From NCBI RefSeq assembly GCF_020165195.1, contig NZ_JAIUHR010000002.1, forward strand, positions 310,001 to 374,000: a DNA stretch of 64,000 bases, given 5' to 3'. This DNA is from Mesorhizobium sp. CA14. GTDB taxonomy: Bacteria; Pseudomonadota; Alphaproteobacteria; Rhizobiales; Rhizobiaceae. Of the stretch, positions 29,146-39,036 are shown in pieces; the stretch's first letter is position 1; every line of letters begins with the position of its first letter. The notes under the pieces are model-generated. The model worked only from the letters and a program-made list of their open reading frames with translations. It searched no databases and was not told the origin of the DNA. The translations under genes and the position numbers were made by a program.

Positions 29146-30105
29146 TCACCCGGCAAAGACCCGCTTGGGCTTGAACATACCCTGCTCGATGGCGCCGATG
29201 GCGACGAGCTTGCCGCGCGCTGTGGCGCAAGCCTCCTCGGCCTCGACCGGCGCATCGCGACCGCGAATGATGACGGGATTGCCGAGGCGGATCTTCGTTG
29301 CCGCGTCGTCGCTGACGGCGACCTGCGGCAGGCAGTCGAGCGCTACCGCCGTTTCGACCAGCAGCGCGTCGATGGCGCTGAAATCGATCGGTGCCTCCGC
29401 TTCGTCCGGGGCCGCTTCTGTCTTGTCGCCAAAGCGGGCTGATTCCAGCTCGGCAACCGTGACGAAATCCTCCGGCGTGAACGGCTCGACCTCTACGCGG
29501 CGCAGTTCGGCGATGTGGCCGAAGCAGCCGAGATCGCGACCCATGTCGCGGGCCAGCGAGCGCACATAGGTGCCCTTGCCGCATTCGACCTCGAAGACGG
29601 TTCTGTGGGCACCATGCTCGACGATGTCGAGACAGCCGATTTCAATTTCCCGCTCGGGTATCTCGACCGTCTCGCCGTCGCGAGCGAGATCGTAGGCGCG
29701 CTCGCCGGCAATCTTGATGGCCGAGAATTGTGGCGGCGTCTGCATGATGACGCCGGTGTAGTTCGGCAGCAGCGCCTGCACTTCAGCCTCGGACGGGCGA
29801 CGGTCGGAACTTTTGGTGACCGGGCCTTCGAGGTCGTCGGTCGAGCGCTCCTCGCCCCAGGCAACGGTGAAGCGGTAGACCTTGGCGCCGTCCTGCACAT
29901 AGGGAACGGTCTTGGTCGCCTCGCCGAGCGCGATCGGCAGCATGCCGGAGGCGAGCGGATCGAGCGTGCCGGCATGGCCGGCCTTCTCGGCCTGGAACAG
30001 CCATTTGATCTTGGACACGGCCTCGGTCGAGCCCATGCCGACCGGCTTGTCCAGCACCACCCAGCCGGAGACCGGCCGCCCCTTCTTCTTGCCGCGACGC
30101 GCCAC
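29146..30105 (-). CDS. truB: tRNA pseudouridine(55) synthase
   Basis: TruB makes pseudouridine 55 in the T-loop of tRNAs. The 319-residue protein has '[22 protein letters not shown]', the catalytic Asp in '[24 protein letters not shown]', and '[14 protein letters not shown]' with the family Tyr. A C-terminal extension of about 50 residues follows. It starts at GTG, five bases after the rbfA stop, with AGGA overlapping that stop. Confidence 0.96.
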   Translation of the reverse strand: MARRGKKKGRPVSGWVVLDKPVGMGSTEAVSKIKWLFQAEKAGHAGTLDPLASGMLPIALGEATKTVPYVQDGAKVYRFTVAWGEERSTDDLEGPVTKSSDRRPSEAEVQALLPNYTGVIMQTPPQFSAIKIAGERAYDLARDGETVEIPEREIEIGCLDIVEHGAHRTVFEVECGKGTYVRSLARDMGRDLGCFGHIAELRRVEVEPFTPEDFVTVAELESARFGDKTEAAPDEAEAPIDFSAIDALLVETAVALDCLPQVAVSDDAATKIRLGNPVIIRGRDAPVEAEEACATARGKLVAIGAIEQGMFKPKRVFAG

Positions 30106-30110
30106 TATTC

Positions 30111-30521
30111 CTAGTCCTTGTCGTTGTTCTTGCCATCGTCGAGATCGCGCGCGACTTCGGGCGATTTCAGCAGTTCGTTGATCTTCGCGAAATTGTCGAA
30201 GGACGTGTCGAGCCGGAAGCGGAACTCCGGCATGTACTTCATCTGCCTGAGCGCGCCGGAGACGCGGCCGCGGATGAATTTCGCGTGCTTGTTGAGCGCC
30301 TCGACCACGACGCCCGTATCGGCCGCGCCAAGCGGCGAGACGAAGGCGGTGGCGATCTTGAGATCGGGCGACATGCGCACCTCGGAGACCGAGACGACGC
30401 TGTTCTCGATCACCGGATCGATGATCTCGCCGCGCTGCAAGGTCTCGGAAAGGGCATGGCGCACCTGCTCGCCGACGCGCAGCATGCGCTGGGAGGGGCC
30501 TGATGTTGTCGAACGGGGCAT
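30111..30521 (-). CDS. rbfA: 30S ribosome-binding factor RbfA
   Basis: RbfA helps mature the 5' end of 16S rRNA and is needed in the cold. The 136-residue protein shows the family pattern '[17 protein letters not shown]', '[23 protein letters not shown]' and '[17 protein letters not shown]'-like sequence near the C-terminal KH-type fold. The ATG at 30521 has AGGA four bases upstream; earlier in-frame codons lack similarity. It sits between infB and truB, the usual order. Confidence 0.95.
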   Translation of the reverse strand: MPRSTTSGPSQRMLRVGEQVRHALSETLQRGEIIDPVIENSVVSVSEVRMSPDLKIATAFVSPLGAADTGVVVEALNKHAKFIRGRVSGALRQMKYMPEFRFRLDTSFDNFAKINELLKSPEVARDLDDGKNNDKD

Positions 30522-30592
30522 TTTTCCTGGGTCCTGAAATCGTGGAGCGCGGGCTGGGACCACGCCGCATGTCTCAAATGCATGAGCGGCCG

Positions 30593-30618
30593 GGGCGGCA
30601 GCCTTGCGGCAGCCGCCC
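30593..30618. other. Stable hairpin between infB and rbfA
   Basis: GGGCGGC and GCCGCCC arms, with an inner GCC/GGC pair and a GCAA tetraloop, form a strong stem in the 124-base gap between infB and rbfA. There is no T tract on the minus strand, so it may be a processing or decay site inside the operon rather than a terminator. Confidence 0.5.
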
Positions 30619-30645
30619 GTTTCATTTCGGCAAGTATACCCGAAT

Positions 30646-33225
30646 TTAGAGCGTCCTGCTCACCATCTCGACGCGGAAGCACTCGATGATGTCACCGACG
30701 CGCATGTCCTCGTAGTTCTGGAAGGCCATGCCGCATTCCTGGCCGCCGGGCACTTCCGAAACCTCGTCCTTGAAGCGCTTGAGCGTCTTCAGCGTGCCTT
30801 CGTGGACGACGACGTTGTCGCGGATCAGGCGCACGCCCGCGCCACGCTCGACCTTGCCTTCGGTGACGCGGCAGCCGGCGATCTTGCCGATCTTCGAGAT
30901 GTCGAAAATCTCGAGGATCTCGGCATTGCCGATGAAGGTCTCGCGCCGCTCCGGCGAAAGCATGCCGGAAAGGGCCGCCTTCACGTCGTCGACGAGGTTG
31001 TAGATGATCGAGTAGTAGCGGATCTCGATGCCCGCGGCAGCCGCCGCGGTGCGCGCCTGCGCGTTGGCGCGGACGTTGAAGCCGATGATCGCCGCACCGG
31101 ACGTCTCGGCCAGCGAGACATCGCTTTCGGTGATGCCGCCGGCGCCCGAATGGACGATCCGCACCCTGACCTCGTCGTTGCCGAGCTTTTCGAGAGCGGC
31201 ATTGATCGCCTCGATGGAGCCCTGCACGTCGCCTTTGATGACCAGCGGGAATTCCTTCAGCCCGCTCGTCTGCAACTGCGACATCATCTGCTCCAGCGAG
31301 CCGCGCTGGCCGGCATGCCTGGCCACCGCCTTGTCGCGCGCCAGGCGCTGACGATACTCGGTGATCTCACGGGCGCGGGCCTCGTTGTTGACGACGGCGA
31401 AGCGGTCGCCTGCCTGGGGCGTGCCCTGGAGGCCGAGCACCTCGACCGGCATTGCCGGCGGTGCTTCCGGCACATGCTCACCGCGATCGTTGACAAGCGC
31501 ACGCACACGGCCCCACTCGTTGCCGGCGACGATGATGTCGCCCGGCATCAGCGTGCCGGTCTGCACCAGCACGGTGGCGACCGGGCCACGGCCCTTGTCC
31601 AGCTGCGCCTCGATGACCGCGCCTTCGGCGGTGCGGTCCGGGTTGGCCTTGAGGTCGAGGACTTCGGCCTGCAGCAGGATAGCTTCCAGCAGCTTGTCGA
31701 GATTGATGCCCTTGGTCGCCGAAACCTCGACGTCCAGCACCTCGCCGCCCATCGATTCCACGAACACTTCGTGGCGCAGCAGCTCGGTCCGCACCTTCTG
31801 CGGGTCGGCGTCGCGCTTGTCGATCTTGTTGATCGCCACGATGATCGGCACGCCGGCCGCCTTGGCATGGTTGATCGATTCGATCGTCTGCGGCATCACG
31901 CTGTCGTCGGCCGCCACCACCAGCACCGCGATGTCGGTGACCTGGGCGCCGCGGGCGCGCATGGCCGTGAAGGCGGCGTGGCCGGGCGTGTCGATGAAGG
32001 TGATCTTCTGACCGTTCTTCTCGATCTGATAGGCACCGATGTGCTGGGTGATGCCGCCGGCCTCGCCGGAGACGACATTGGCGTTGCGGATGGCGTCGAG
32101 CAGCGAGGTCTTGCCGTGGTCGACATGGCCCATGATGGTCACGACCGGCGGACGCGACACAAGGTCCTCCGGGCGGTCGGCGATGTTGAACAGGCCTTCC
32201 TCGATGTCGGACTCGGCGACGCGGCGGACGGTGTGGCCGAATTCGGAAGCCACCAGCTCGGCCGTGTCGGCGTCGATGACATCGCCCGGCTTCAGGATCT
32301 GGCCCTGCTTCATGAAGAACTTGACCACGTCCACGGCGCGCTCGGACATGCGCTGCGCCAGTTCCTGGATGGTGATGGTTTCGGGCAGGATCACTTCGCG
32401 CATGACTTTCTCGCGCGGCTCATTATGAAGCGCGCGTTTGAATTTTTCCTGGCGGCGACGCATCGACGACAGCGAGCGGGCACGCGCGTCATCATCCGAC
32501 AGCGCCGAGTTCAGCGTCAGCTTGCCGCGGCGGCGATCTTCCTCGCCCTTGGTCGGCTTGGCCGGGCGAGCCACTTCGGGCGTCGCAAGACGGCGCGGCG
32601 GCGCGCTGGCTGCGCCACCGGTACCGGTGCGCCTGGGCTTCGCCTCTTCCTCGTCATCGGCCGTGGCGACGTCGGCGGCCTGCGGCGCGCGCCGGCGAGC
32701 CTCCTCCTCGGCACGGCGGCGGGATTCGGCCTCGGCCTGCAGGCGCGCTTCTTCCTCGGCCTGACGGCGCGCGGATTCGTCACGCTCGCGCTTGCGGCGT
32801 TCCTCTTCCTCGGCGCGGCGCTTGGCATCTTCCTGAGCGCGCAGGCGATCCTCGGCCTCGCGGGCCTTGGAGCCTTCCAGCGCCTTGCGGCGCGCTTCCA
32901 TCTCGCCGCGCGAGAGTTCGTTCAGAACCATGCCGGAACGCTCCGGCGGCGGAGTCGGCGCCTTGGGCGCTTCCTGCACGGCAGGCGCTGCTGCGACAGG
33001 AGCAGCGGCAGGCTTAGGCGTGAAGACGGACGGCGCCACCGGCTCCGGCTTGTCGCCGGGCAGCGAGAACTTGCGCTTCTTGGTCTCCACGACGACCGAC
33101 TTGGTGCGGCCATGCGAAAAATTCTGGCGCACGGTGCCCTGCTCGAGGCCGGGACGCTTCAGCGTCAAGGTCTTCTTCGGCGTAACACTCAACGTCTTGT
33201 CGTCGCCCGATTTCGTATCGCTCAT
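30646..33225 (-). CDS. infB: Translation initiation factor IF-2
   Basis: IF-2 is the GTPase that brings fMet-tRNA to the 30S subunit. The 859-residue protein has a long low-complexity N-terminal region (about 60-250) rich in Glu, Arg and Ala that is likely coiled-coil, an IF2_N module, then the G domain with '[15 protein letters not shown]' (G1), 'DTPGHAAF' (G3) and 'NKIDK' (G4), and C-terminal EF-Tu-like and IF2 domains. It overlaps the upstream YlxR gene by four bases (ATGA). Confidence 0.98.
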   Translation of the reverse strand: MSDTKSGDDKTLSVTPKKTLTLKRPGLEQGTVRQNFSHGRTKSVVVETKKRKFSLPGDKPEPVAPSVFTPKPAAAPVAAAPAVQEAPKAPTPPPERSGMVLNELSRGEMEARRKALEGSKAREAEDRLRAQEDAKRRAEEEERRKRERDESARRQAEEEARLQAEAESRRRAEEEARRRAPQAADVATADDEEEAKPRRTGTGGAASAPPRRLATPEVARPAKPTKGEEDRRRGKLTLNSALSDDDARARSLSSMRRRQEKFKRALHNEPREKVMREVILPETITIQELAQRMSERAVDVVKFFMKQGQILKPGDVIDADTAELVASEFGHTVRRVAESDIEEGLFNIADRPEDLVSRPPVVTIMGHVDHGKTSLLDAIRNANVVSGEAGGITQHIGAYQIEKNGQKITFIDTPGHAAFTAMRARGAQVTDIAVLVVAADDSVMPQTIESINHAKAAGVPIIVAINKIDKRDADPQKVRTELLRHEVFVESMGGEVLDVEVSATKGINLDKLLEAILLQAEVLDLKANPDRTAEGAVIEAQLDKGRGPVATVLVQTGTLMPGDIIVAGNEWGRVRALVNDRGEHVPEAPPAMPVEVLGLQGTPQAGDRFAVVNNEARAREITEYRQRLARDKAVARHAGQRGSLEQMMSQLQTSGLKEFPLVIKGDVQGSIEAINAALEKLGNDEVRVRIVHSGAGGITESDVSLAETSGAAIIGFNVRANAQARTAAAAAGIEIRYYSIIYNLVDDVKAALSGMLSPERRETFIGNAEILEIFDISKIGKIAGCRVTEGKVERGAGVRLIRDNVVVHEGTLKTLKRFKDEVSEVPGGQECGMAFQNYEDMRVGDIIECFRVEMVSRTL

Positions 33226-33872
33226 TCCATATCCTCTGCGGCATCATCTTCGTCAGCAACGGCCGCAAGCATTGCCAGATCGTTCGGGGTACCGCCCCGA
33301 TATCGGTCGAGCGCAACAACGCGCTTCTCAACCGCCAGTCCCGCGTCCTGCGCGAGGACGGCAGCATGTATCACATTTGTACCCCCCAATGCCAAGCTCA
33401 ACTCGGCCTCGGGGAAAAGTTTGTAGGCAAGGATGGCGGGGCCGCCGAGATGGACGGTTGCCCGCCGCGCCTGACTGATCTTGCGGACGCCATCGTCCGA
33501 AGCCTCGGTCGCATGCAGCACAAGCAGTGCCTGGCCGTCGCGCACCGCGCCCTCGACCTTGGCGGCGCCAAGAACGACAGCGCCCGCCTTGCGAGCAAGG
33601 CCGAGCATGCCCAGAGCGGATCTGGAGAGCAGCCCGTCGACCATGGCGCCGATGTCGGCCGGAACGGTCACCTGTGCCTTGAAAGCACGGGCAAACAGGT
33701 TCTTCGCCGCTGCCTTCTCGATATGTAGGCGATCGGCGGTGACCCAGCAACCGCGGCCGGGCAGATTTCTCTTGATATCCGGAACGACGGCCGAATCCGG
33801 GCCGACGACGAAGCGGATCAGTTCATCCGCTTCGGCCTGCCTGCGCGTAACGATGCAAGTGCGATCGTTCAT
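33222..33872 (-). CDS. YlxR (DUF448) / L7Ae-like RNA-binding protein
   Basis: The 216-residue protein joins two RNA-binding modules. The first (about 1-80) is YlxR/DUF448, with 'RTCIVTRR' and '[14 protein letters not shown]'. The second (about 90-185) resembles L7Ae, with '[26 protein letters not shown]'. It is encoded between nusA and infB, its standard location, suggesting a role in ribosome or transcript handling that is still poorly defined. The ATG at 33872 has weak SD support; a GTG nine bases upstream is an alternative. Its stop overlaps infB. Confidence 0.88.
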   Translation of the reverse strand: MNDRTCIVTRRQAEADELIRFVVGPDSAVVPDIKRNLPGRGCWVTADRLHIEKAAAKNLFARAFKAQVTVPADIGAMVDGLLSRSALGMLGLARKAGAVVLGAAKVEGAVRDGQALLVLHATEASDDGVRKISQARRATVHLGGPAILAYKLFPEAELSLALGGTNVIHAAVLAQDAGLAVEKRVVALDRYRGGTPNDLAMLAAVADEDDAAEDME

Positions 33873-33904
33873 CTCGTCCACGGGCTTTGCGATTGGTGGT
33901 CACC

Positions 33905-35500
33905 TCACGCACCGACGGTTTCGTCGGCCGCTGTCTCTTCGGCGGCGAGCTCTTCCTCGGTGATCCAGCCGGCCTGCTTGCGGGCGGCAAGCACCATCTG
34001 CTCGGCCTCGGCGCGCGAGACGCCGTGGCTGGCGAGCACGCCCGGATAGACCTTGGTCTCGCCGTCCTTGCGCTCTTTCCACCCGATCAGGTCGTCGGCG
34101 GCATAGCCGGCGAAGTCCTCGATGGTCTTCACGCCGTCCTCGCCGAGCGTGACCATCATGGCGGTGGTGACGCCGGGGATCTCACGCAGCTCGTCCTTGA
34201 CGCCCAGCGCCTTGCGCTTTTCGTCATGCTCGGCCTCGATCTTTTCCAGATATTCGCGGGCGCGGGTCTGGATTTCCGAAGCGGTGTCCTCGTCGAAGCC
34301 GTCGATCGAGGAGATTTCGCCCGAATCGACATAGGCGACTTCTTCGACGCTGGTGAAGCCTTCGGAGGCGAGCACCTGGCCGACCATCTCGTCGACGTCG
34401 AGAGCTTCCATGAAGAGCGCCGAACGCTCGACGAATTCCTTCTGGCGGCGCTCGCTCTCCTCCTGCTCGGTCAGGATGTCGATATCCCAGCCGGTGAGCT
34501 GCGAGGCCAGGCGCACGTTCTGGCCACGGCGACCGATGGCCAGCGACAGCTGGTCGTCCGGCACCACCACCTCGATGCGCTCGGCATCCTCGTCCAGCAC
34601 CACCTTGGCGACTTCGGCCGGCTGCAGCGCGTTGACGATGAAGGAAGCGGCCGAAGGCGACCACGGAATGATGTCGATCTTCTCGCCCTGCAACTCGCCG
34701 ACCACCGCCTGGACGCGGCTGCCGCGCATGCCGACGCAGGCGCCGACCGGATCGATCGAGGAATCGCGCGAGATGACCGCGATCTTGGCGCGCGAGCCCG
34801 GATCGCGGGCGACCGACTTGATCTCGATGATGCCGTCGTAGATTTCCGGCACTTCCATGGTGAAGAGCTTGGCCATGAACTGCGGATGGGTGCGCGACAG
34901 GAAGATCTGCGGGCCGCGCTGCTCGCGTCGCACGTCATAGACATAGGCCCGCACGCGGTCGCCATATTTGTAATTCTCGCGCGGGATCAGCTCGTCGCGC
35001 CGGATGATCGCCTCGCCGCGGCCGAGATCGACGATGACGTTGCCGTATTCGACGCGCTTGACGGTGCCGTTGACGATCTCGCCGATGCGATCCTTGTATT
35101 CATCATATTGGCGGTCACGCTCAGCCTCGCGCACCTTCTGCACGATGACCTGTTTGGCCGACTGGGCGGCGATGCGGCCGAAATCCATGGGCGGCAGCTG
35201 CTCGGCGATGAAGTCGCCGAGCTGGGCGTCGGGATTGCGCTCGCGGGCCGTTGAAAGCGCGATCTGCGTCGCGTAGTCCTCGACCTTCTCGACCACCTCC
35301 ATCAGCCGCTGCAGCTTCATCTCGCCGGTGTTCGGGTTGATGTCGGCGCGGATGTTGGTCTCCTGGCCATAGCGGGAGCGCGCCGCCTTCTGGATCGCGT
35401 CGGCCATGGCGGCGATGACGATCTGCTTGTCGATCGACTTTTCACGCGCGACCGCGTCGGCGATCTGCAGCAGTTCAAGCCTGTTGGCGCTTACAACCAT
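33905..35500 (-). CDS. nusA: Transcription termination/antitermination factor NusA
   Basis: NusA binds RNA polymerase and RNA and modulates pausing, termination and antitermination. The 531-residue protein has the N-terminal domain ([18 protein letters not shown]), S1 domain ('[23 protein letters not shown]'), two KH domains ('[22 protein letters not shown]' and '[21 protein letters not shown]') and a C-terminal acidic-repeat region. It lies 46 bases after rimP and 33 bases before the YlxR gene, in its normal operon. Confidence 0.98.
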   Translation of the reverse strand: MVVSANRLELLQIADAVAREKSIDKQIVIAAMADAIQKAARSRYGQETNIRADINPNTGEMKLQRLMEVVEKVEDYATQIALSTARERNPDAQLGDFIAEQLPPMDFGRIAAQSAKQVIVQKVREAERDRQYDEYKDRIGEIVNGTVKRVEYGNVIVDLGRGEAIIRRDELIPRENYKYGDRVRAYVYDVRREQRGPQIFLSRTHPQFMAKLFTMEVPEIYDGIIEIKSVARDPGSRAKIAVISRDSSIDPVGACVGMRGSRVQAVVGELQGEKIDIIPWSPSAASFIVNALQPAEVAKVVLDEDAERIEVVVPDDQLSLAIGRRGQNVRLASQLTGWDIDILTEQEESERRQKEFVERSALFMEALDVDEMVGQVLASEGFTSVEEVAYVDSGEISSIDGFDEDTASEIQTRAREYLEKIEAEHDEKRKALGVKDELREIPGVTTAMMVTLGEDGVKTIEDFAGYAADDLIGWKERKDGETKVYPGVLASHGVSRAEAEQMVLAARKQAGWITEEELAAEETAADETVGA

Positions 35501-35546
35501 TGTCTTTCTCCCGATTTCGCGCCGGGCATACGGCCCGGCTACTCAA

Positions 35547-36179
35547 TCAACTTTCCTGTTCGGTTTCGTTTTCTTCGTCCGCGCCGGCGTCTTGCGCTTC
35601 GCCGCGGCGTTTCCTGGCTTCCTTGCGCGCCCGGTTGTCTTTCGACAGGGCATCGCGGATGAGATCGTCGGTCAGCACGAGCCGAGCCTCGGCGATCGCG
35701 TCATAGGGCACGCGCATCGTCGGCTCCTCGCCATAGGCCGCCTTGTCGCGCTCGACCAGGATGCCGTCGGCGTCAGCCTCGGCGATCTTACCCTTGAAAC
35801 GCTTGCGGTTGCCAATGAGAACCGACGTCTCCAGCTTGACCAGATGGCCGGTCCAGGCGGTGAAATCCGATTTGCGCACCAGCGGCCGGTCGATACCGGG
35901 CGAAGACACTTCGAGATGATACGCCTTTTCGATCGGATCATCGACATCGAGCGCCGGCGACACGGCGCGGCTGACCTCTTCGCAATCCTCGACGGTCATG
36001 GTGCCGTCTTCACGTTCGGCCATGATCTGCAGCGTCAACCCGTTCTGGCCGGTCAACTGGACCCGCACGAGGCGGAAGCCGATAGCCTTGAGCACCGGCT
36101 GCACGATCAGCGCAATGCGCGCATCGATGCCGCTTTCGCGGATGATACGGTCGTCGGCCTCGCTTGCCGCTGCAGTCAT
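35547..36179 (-). CDS. rimP: Ribosome maturation factor RimP
   Basis: RimP assists 30S maturation. The 210-residue protein contains the conserved '[15 protein letters not shown]', '[18 protein letters not shown]' and '[20 protein letters not shown]' segments, followed by a lysine- and glutamate-rich tail longer than in E. coli. The ATG overlaps the stop of a short upstream frame as TGATG. A promoter and a terminator-like hairpin precede it, so its expression may be attenuated. Confidence 0.95.
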   Translation of the reverse strand: MTAAASEADDRIIRESGIDARIALIVQPVLKAIGFRLVRVQLTGQNGLTLQIMAEREDGTMTVEDCEEVSRAVSPALDVDDPIEKAYHLEVSSPGIDRPLVRKSDFTAWTGHLVKLETSVLIGNRKRFKGKIAEADADGILVERDKAAYGEEPTMRVPYDAIAEARLVLTDDLIRDALSKDNRARKEARKRRGEAQDAGADEENETEQES

Positions 36180-36256
36180 CAGATCCCTGTCGTTTTTGGC
36201 TTCCGGCCGGCGGGTAATAAAAAAGAGCGGGACCGGGTGGACCCACTCTTCGTCAT
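36179..36256 (-). CDS. Possible 25-residue leader peptide before rimP
   Basis: This short frame begins MTKSGSTRS and ends with Thr-Thr-Gly-Ile; its TGA shares one base with the rimP ATG. It crosses the entire terminator-like hairpin and lies wholly within the predicted rimP leader, so its translation could decide whether the hairpin forms. Ribosome-site support is weak (GGTCGGT). It could be chance; nothing is known about such a peptide. Confidence 0.3.
   Translation of the reverse strand: MTKSGSTRSRSFLLPAGRKPKTTGI
36219..36250 (-). terminator. Terminator-like hairpin in the rimP leader
   Basis: On the minus strand AAGAGTGGG pairs with CCCGCTCTT around a ten-base loop and is followed by six T. 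It lies 23 to 28 bases downstream of the predicted transcription start and about 40 bases before the rimP ATG. It could be an attenuator, or the terminator for metK-trmB. Confidence 0.7.
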
Positions 36257-36277
36257 ACCGACCAAGAATTTGAGGCT

Positions 36278-36306
36278 GATATAGACGATTGCCGCCGGCG
36301 TTTCAA
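36278..36306 (-). promoter_or_regulatory. Promoter of the rimP-nusA-infB operon
   Basis: TTGAAA and TATATC are separated by exactly 17 bases on the minus strand. The predicted start is near 36271, giving a leader of about 92 bases that includes the terminator-like hairpin. It lies 27 bases after the trmB stop. Confidence 0.65.
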
Positions 36307-36332
36307 GCCTTCAGGCACAGAGGTCTGCCCGG

Positions 36333-37043
36333 CTATTTCCGGATGAAGGTCAGATAGGCCGGCCGCCGTCCCTCGCGTATCGCCTTGGACTCGTAACGCG
36401 TGCCGGGCCAGCCCTCATAGGATTGATGCCAATCCGCGGCCTCTTCAGCCTGCCACGCGAAGGCGCCGTGATCCCGGCAGGCAAGCAGCGTCCAGTTGAC
36501 GTAGCTGTCGATATCGGAGGCGAAGCGGAACCTGCCGCCGGCTTTCAGCACCCGGGCAAATCGGCCGAGATTGGCGGCGCTGACGAAGCGCCGCTTCCAG
36601 TGCTTCTTCTTCGGCCACGGATCGGGATAGAGCAGGTCGATGCCGTCGAGCGAGCCTGGCGGCAGCCAGTCGAGCAGGCGCGTGGCGTCGTCGTCATAGA
36701 CCCTGAGATTGGCAAGTGGCGACTTGCCGAGCGCCGTCATCATCTTGGCCATGCCGTTGACGAAGGGCTCGACGCCGATGAAACCGGTCTGCGGCGCTTC
36801 CGTGGCGCGGTGCAGAAGATGCTCGCCGCCGCCGAAGCCGATTTCCAGCTGGAGCGCCGAAACCTCTGCCTTGAACAAGGTCTTGAGATCGGCCGGCGCT
36901 TCCGCAGTCAGGTCGATCCGGTATTCGCGCAAGCCGCTTTCGAGGGCAATCGCCTGCTGTGGGCGTATAGTTTTGCCGTGCCGGCGACCAAAGAATCCTT
37001 CGGTCGCCCGGCTCGGCCTGTCCTTTGCGTGCGCTGGCGTCAG
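36333..37043 (-). CDS. trmB: tRNA (guanine-N7)-methyltransferase, apparent CTG start
   Basis: TrmB methylates G46 in tRNA. The C-terminal part is complete: '[15 protein letters not shown]', '[39 protein letters not shown]' with the catalytic '[10 protein letters not shown]'. The conserved N-terminal stretch, '[20 protein letters not shown]', is encoded upstream of the first ordinary start codon (TTG at 36932), with no ATG, GTG or TTG between it and the preceding in-frame region. The best candidate is CTG at 37043, whose last two bases overlap the metK TGA as CTGA, giving 236 residues, the usual length. An AAGGA lies 12 bases upstream. A sequencing error is the alternative. Confidence 0.85.
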   Translation of the reverse strand: MTPAHAKDRPSRATEGFFGRRHGKTIRPQQAIALESGLREYRIDLTAEAPADLKTLFKAEVSALQLEIGFGGGEHLLHRATEAPQTGFIGVEPFVNGMAKMMTALGKSPLANLRVYDDDATRLLDWLPPGSLDGIDLLYPDPWPKKKHWKRRFVSAANLGRFARVLKAGGRFRFASDIDSYVNWTLLACRDHGAFAWQAEEAADWHQSYEGWPGTRYESKAIREGRRPAYLTFIRK

Positions 37044-38305
37044 GCGGCGACGGCGTCCTTGAGCGCCTTGGCGAGATCGGTCTTCTCCCAGGAGAAGGAG
37101 CCGTCGCGGCCGGCCTTGCGGCCGAAATGGCCGTAGGACGAGGTTTTTGCGTAGATCGGCTTGTTCAAATCGAGATGACGGCGGATGCCCGACGGCGACA
37201 GATCCATCACCTTGCGCAACGCCTCTTCGAGCTTCGATTCCTCAACCTTGCCGGTGCCGTGCAGGTCGACATAGACCGACAGGGGCTGGGCGACGCCGAT
37301 GGCGTAGGAGAGCTGGATGGTGCAGCGGTCGGCAAGCTTGGCCGCCACCACGTTCTTGGCGAGGTAGCGGGCCGCATAGGCCGCCGAACGGTCGACCTTG
37401 GTGGTGTCCTTGCCCGAGAAGGCGCCGCCGCCATGCGGCGCCGCGCCGCCATAGGTGTCGACGATGATCTTGCGGCCGGTGAGGCCGGCATCGCCGTCGG
37501 GCCCGCCGATGACGAACTTGCCGGTCGGGTTGATGTACCAGTTGCAGTCCTCGGCGATCTTCAAGTCGCCAAGCGCCTCGCGAATATAGGGCTCGACCAC
37601 CTTGCGGACCTTCTTGGAGTCCCAGTTCGCATCGAGATGCTGGGTGGAGAGCACGATCTGCGTGACTTCCGCCGCCTTGCCATCGGCGTAGCGCACGGTA
37701 ACCTGGCTCTTGGCGTCCGGGCCGAGCTTGCCGGCCTCGCCATTGCCTTCATGGCGCGCCGCGGCCAGCAATTCGAGAATCTTGTGGCTGTAATAGATCG
37801 GCGCCGGCATCAGATCGGGCGTCTCGCGGCAGGCGTAGCCGAACATGATGCCCTGGTCGCCGGCACCTTCCTCGCCCTGGCGGTCGGCGGCGTTGTCGAC
37901 GCCCTGGCCGATGTCGGGCGACTGGCCATGCAGCAGCACGTCGATCTTGGCGGTCTTCCAGTGGAAGCCGGACTGCTCGTAGCCGATCTCGCGGATCGCC
38001 TTGCGGGCAACAGACTTGAACTTGGTCGGGTTGACCACGGGGTGGCCGGACGCATCCTTGAGGACGTTGCCCGCCTTGTCCTTCTTCAAAAGCGTGTCGG
38101 GAACGCGGACCTCGCCGGCGATGACGACGCGGTTGGTGGTGGCCAGCGTCTCGCAGGCGACGCGTACCTTCCACGGATCCATGCCCGCCTTCTTGGCTTC
38201 GCGATAGACCAGATCCACGATCTCGTCGGAGATACGGTCACAGACTTTGTCGGGATGACCTTCGGAAACGGATTCCGAGGTGAAGAGATAATTCTGCCGC
38301 GTCAC
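37040..38305 (-). CDS. metK: S-adenosylmethionine synthetase
   Basis: MetK makes SAM from methionine and ATP. The 421-residue protein has '[22 protein letters not shown]', '[18 protein letters not shown]' and '[23 protein letters not shown]', all signatures of the family. It starts at GTG (38305), with AGAGGGG seven bases upstream. The stop overlaps the trmB start. A strong promoter and a terminator-like hairpin precede it. Confidence 0.97.
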   Translation of the reverse strand: MTRQNYLFTSESVSEGHPDKVCDRISDEIVDLVYREAKKAGMDPWKVRVACETLATTNRVVIAGEVRVPDTLLKKDKAGNVLKDASGHPVVNPTKFKSVARKAIREIGYEQSGFHWKTAKIDVLLHGQSPDIGQGVDNAADRQGEEGAGDQGIMFGYACRETPDLMPAPIYYSHKILELLAAARHEGNGEAGKLGPDAKSQVTVRYADGKAAEVTQIVLSTQHLDANWDSKKVRKVVEPYIREALGDLKIAEDCNWYINPTGKFVIGGPDGDAGLTGRKIIVDTYGGAAPHGGGAFSGKDTTKVDRSAAYAARYLAKNVVAAKLADRCTIQLSYAIGVAQPLSVYVDLHGTGKVEESKLEEALRKVMDLSPSGIRRHLDLNKPIYAKTSSYGHFGRKAGRDGSFSWEKTDLAKALKDAVAA

Positions 38306-38320
38306 GGGTGTCCCCTCTTG

Positions 38321-38350
38321 AAAAAAGATCGGCAGGGCTGCCGATTTTTG
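38321..38350 (-). terminator. Terminator-like hairpin in the metK leader
   Basis: ATCGGCAG and CTGCCGAT arms are followed by CTTTTTT on the minus strand, then immediately by the metK ribosome site. The hairpin begins about 10 bases after the predicted transcription start. Possible roles are attenuation, or a 5' stabilising stem. Confidence 0.7.
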
Positions 38351-38360
38351 GCGCGCCACG

Positions 38361-38389
38361 TGTTAGCGGTGCCGGGCGCCGCTCGTCAA
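38361..38389 (-). promoter_or_regulatory. Promoter of metK
   Basis: TTGACG and CTAACA are separated by exactly 17 bases on the minus strand, in the 168-base gap after the XRE regulator gene. The predicted leader is only about 50 bases. Confidence 0.65.
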
Positions 38390-38473
38390 GCGGCGCGACG
38401 GTTCTGGCATGAATGTAGGCAAGGCCGCCTATACCACCGGCGGCGAGGCGCCGGCCGGCGGCACAGGTAAAAA

Positions 38474-38896
38474 TCAATCGGCGTCTTCGGCGGAGAGCGC
38501 CTTCACCAGATCGATGATGCGGCGGCGCACCTTGACGTCGCCGATCTTGACGAAAGCCCGGTTGAGCTGAAGCCCTTCGGGACTGCCGCAGAATTCAATG
38601 GCGAAAGCCATCGAGGAGTCTTCGGCAAATCCCCTGGTGCCGCCGGCGGGCTCCTCGCCCGGGGCATCCTCGAAAAAGAAGGCGACGGGAACGCTCAGGA
38701 TGGAGGCGATCGCCTGCAGACGACTGGCGCCAACCCTGTTCGTGCCCTTTTCGTACTTCTGTATCTGCTGAAAGGTGATGCCGAGATTTTCACCGAGCTT
38801 TTCCTGGCTCATTCCAAGCATATTGCGACGCAGCCGGATGCGACTCCCGACATGGATGTCGATCGGATTCGGCTTCTTCTTGTTCTCTTCTGTCAT
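38474..38896 (-). CDS. XRE-family regulator (PraR/PhrR-like)
   Basis: The 140-residue protein has an N-terminal helix-turn-helix with 'IRLRRNMLGMSQEKLGENLGITFQQIQKYEKGTNRVGASRLQAI', very close to rhizobial regulators of the PraR/PhrR type, which affect biofilm, symbiosis and stress genes in other species. The C-terminal part ('FVKIGDVKVRRRIIDLVKALS') is also conserved among them. The target genes here are unknown. It lies upstream of metK, as in many Rhizobiales. Confidence 0.8.
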   Translation of the reverse strand: MTEENKKKPNPIDIHVGSRIRLRRNMLGMSQEKLGENLGITFQQIQKYEKGTNRVGASRLQAIASILSVPVAFFFEDAPGEEPAGGTRGFAEDSSMAFAIEFCGSPEGLQLNRAFVKIGDVKVRRRIIDLVKALSAEDAD

Positions 38897-39036
38897 TTTT
38901 TCCTCGCCGAATTTTTCCGGCTTTTTCTATTATGTTCCGCCCATATGAAGCCGGAGCCACCTGCCCCAACAGAACCCTCCAACCGACTTCGAGAAAATTT
39001 TAGGCGTTACAGTATGAGTTTCTAATGTGCCGACTG

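Noticed and set aside
30604-33426. A 940-codon open frame on the plus strand opposite infB
   Set aside because: It mirrors IF-2 and its skewed Arg/Ala/His/Asp composition is typical of the antisense of a high-GC gene; infB has full motif support.
36010-36246. A 78-codon minus-strand frame overlapping the start of rimP
   Set aside because: It is in another frame from rimP, is Pro/Gly/Arg-rich and shows no family features; the 25-codon frame is retained only because its stop overlaps the rimP start.
38306-38473. A SAM-sensing riboswitch of a known class upstream of metK
   Set aside because: The predicted leader is only about 50 bases and lacks the conserved sequence of SAM-II, SAM/SAH or similar motifs as I know them; it is kept only as an undefined hairpin.
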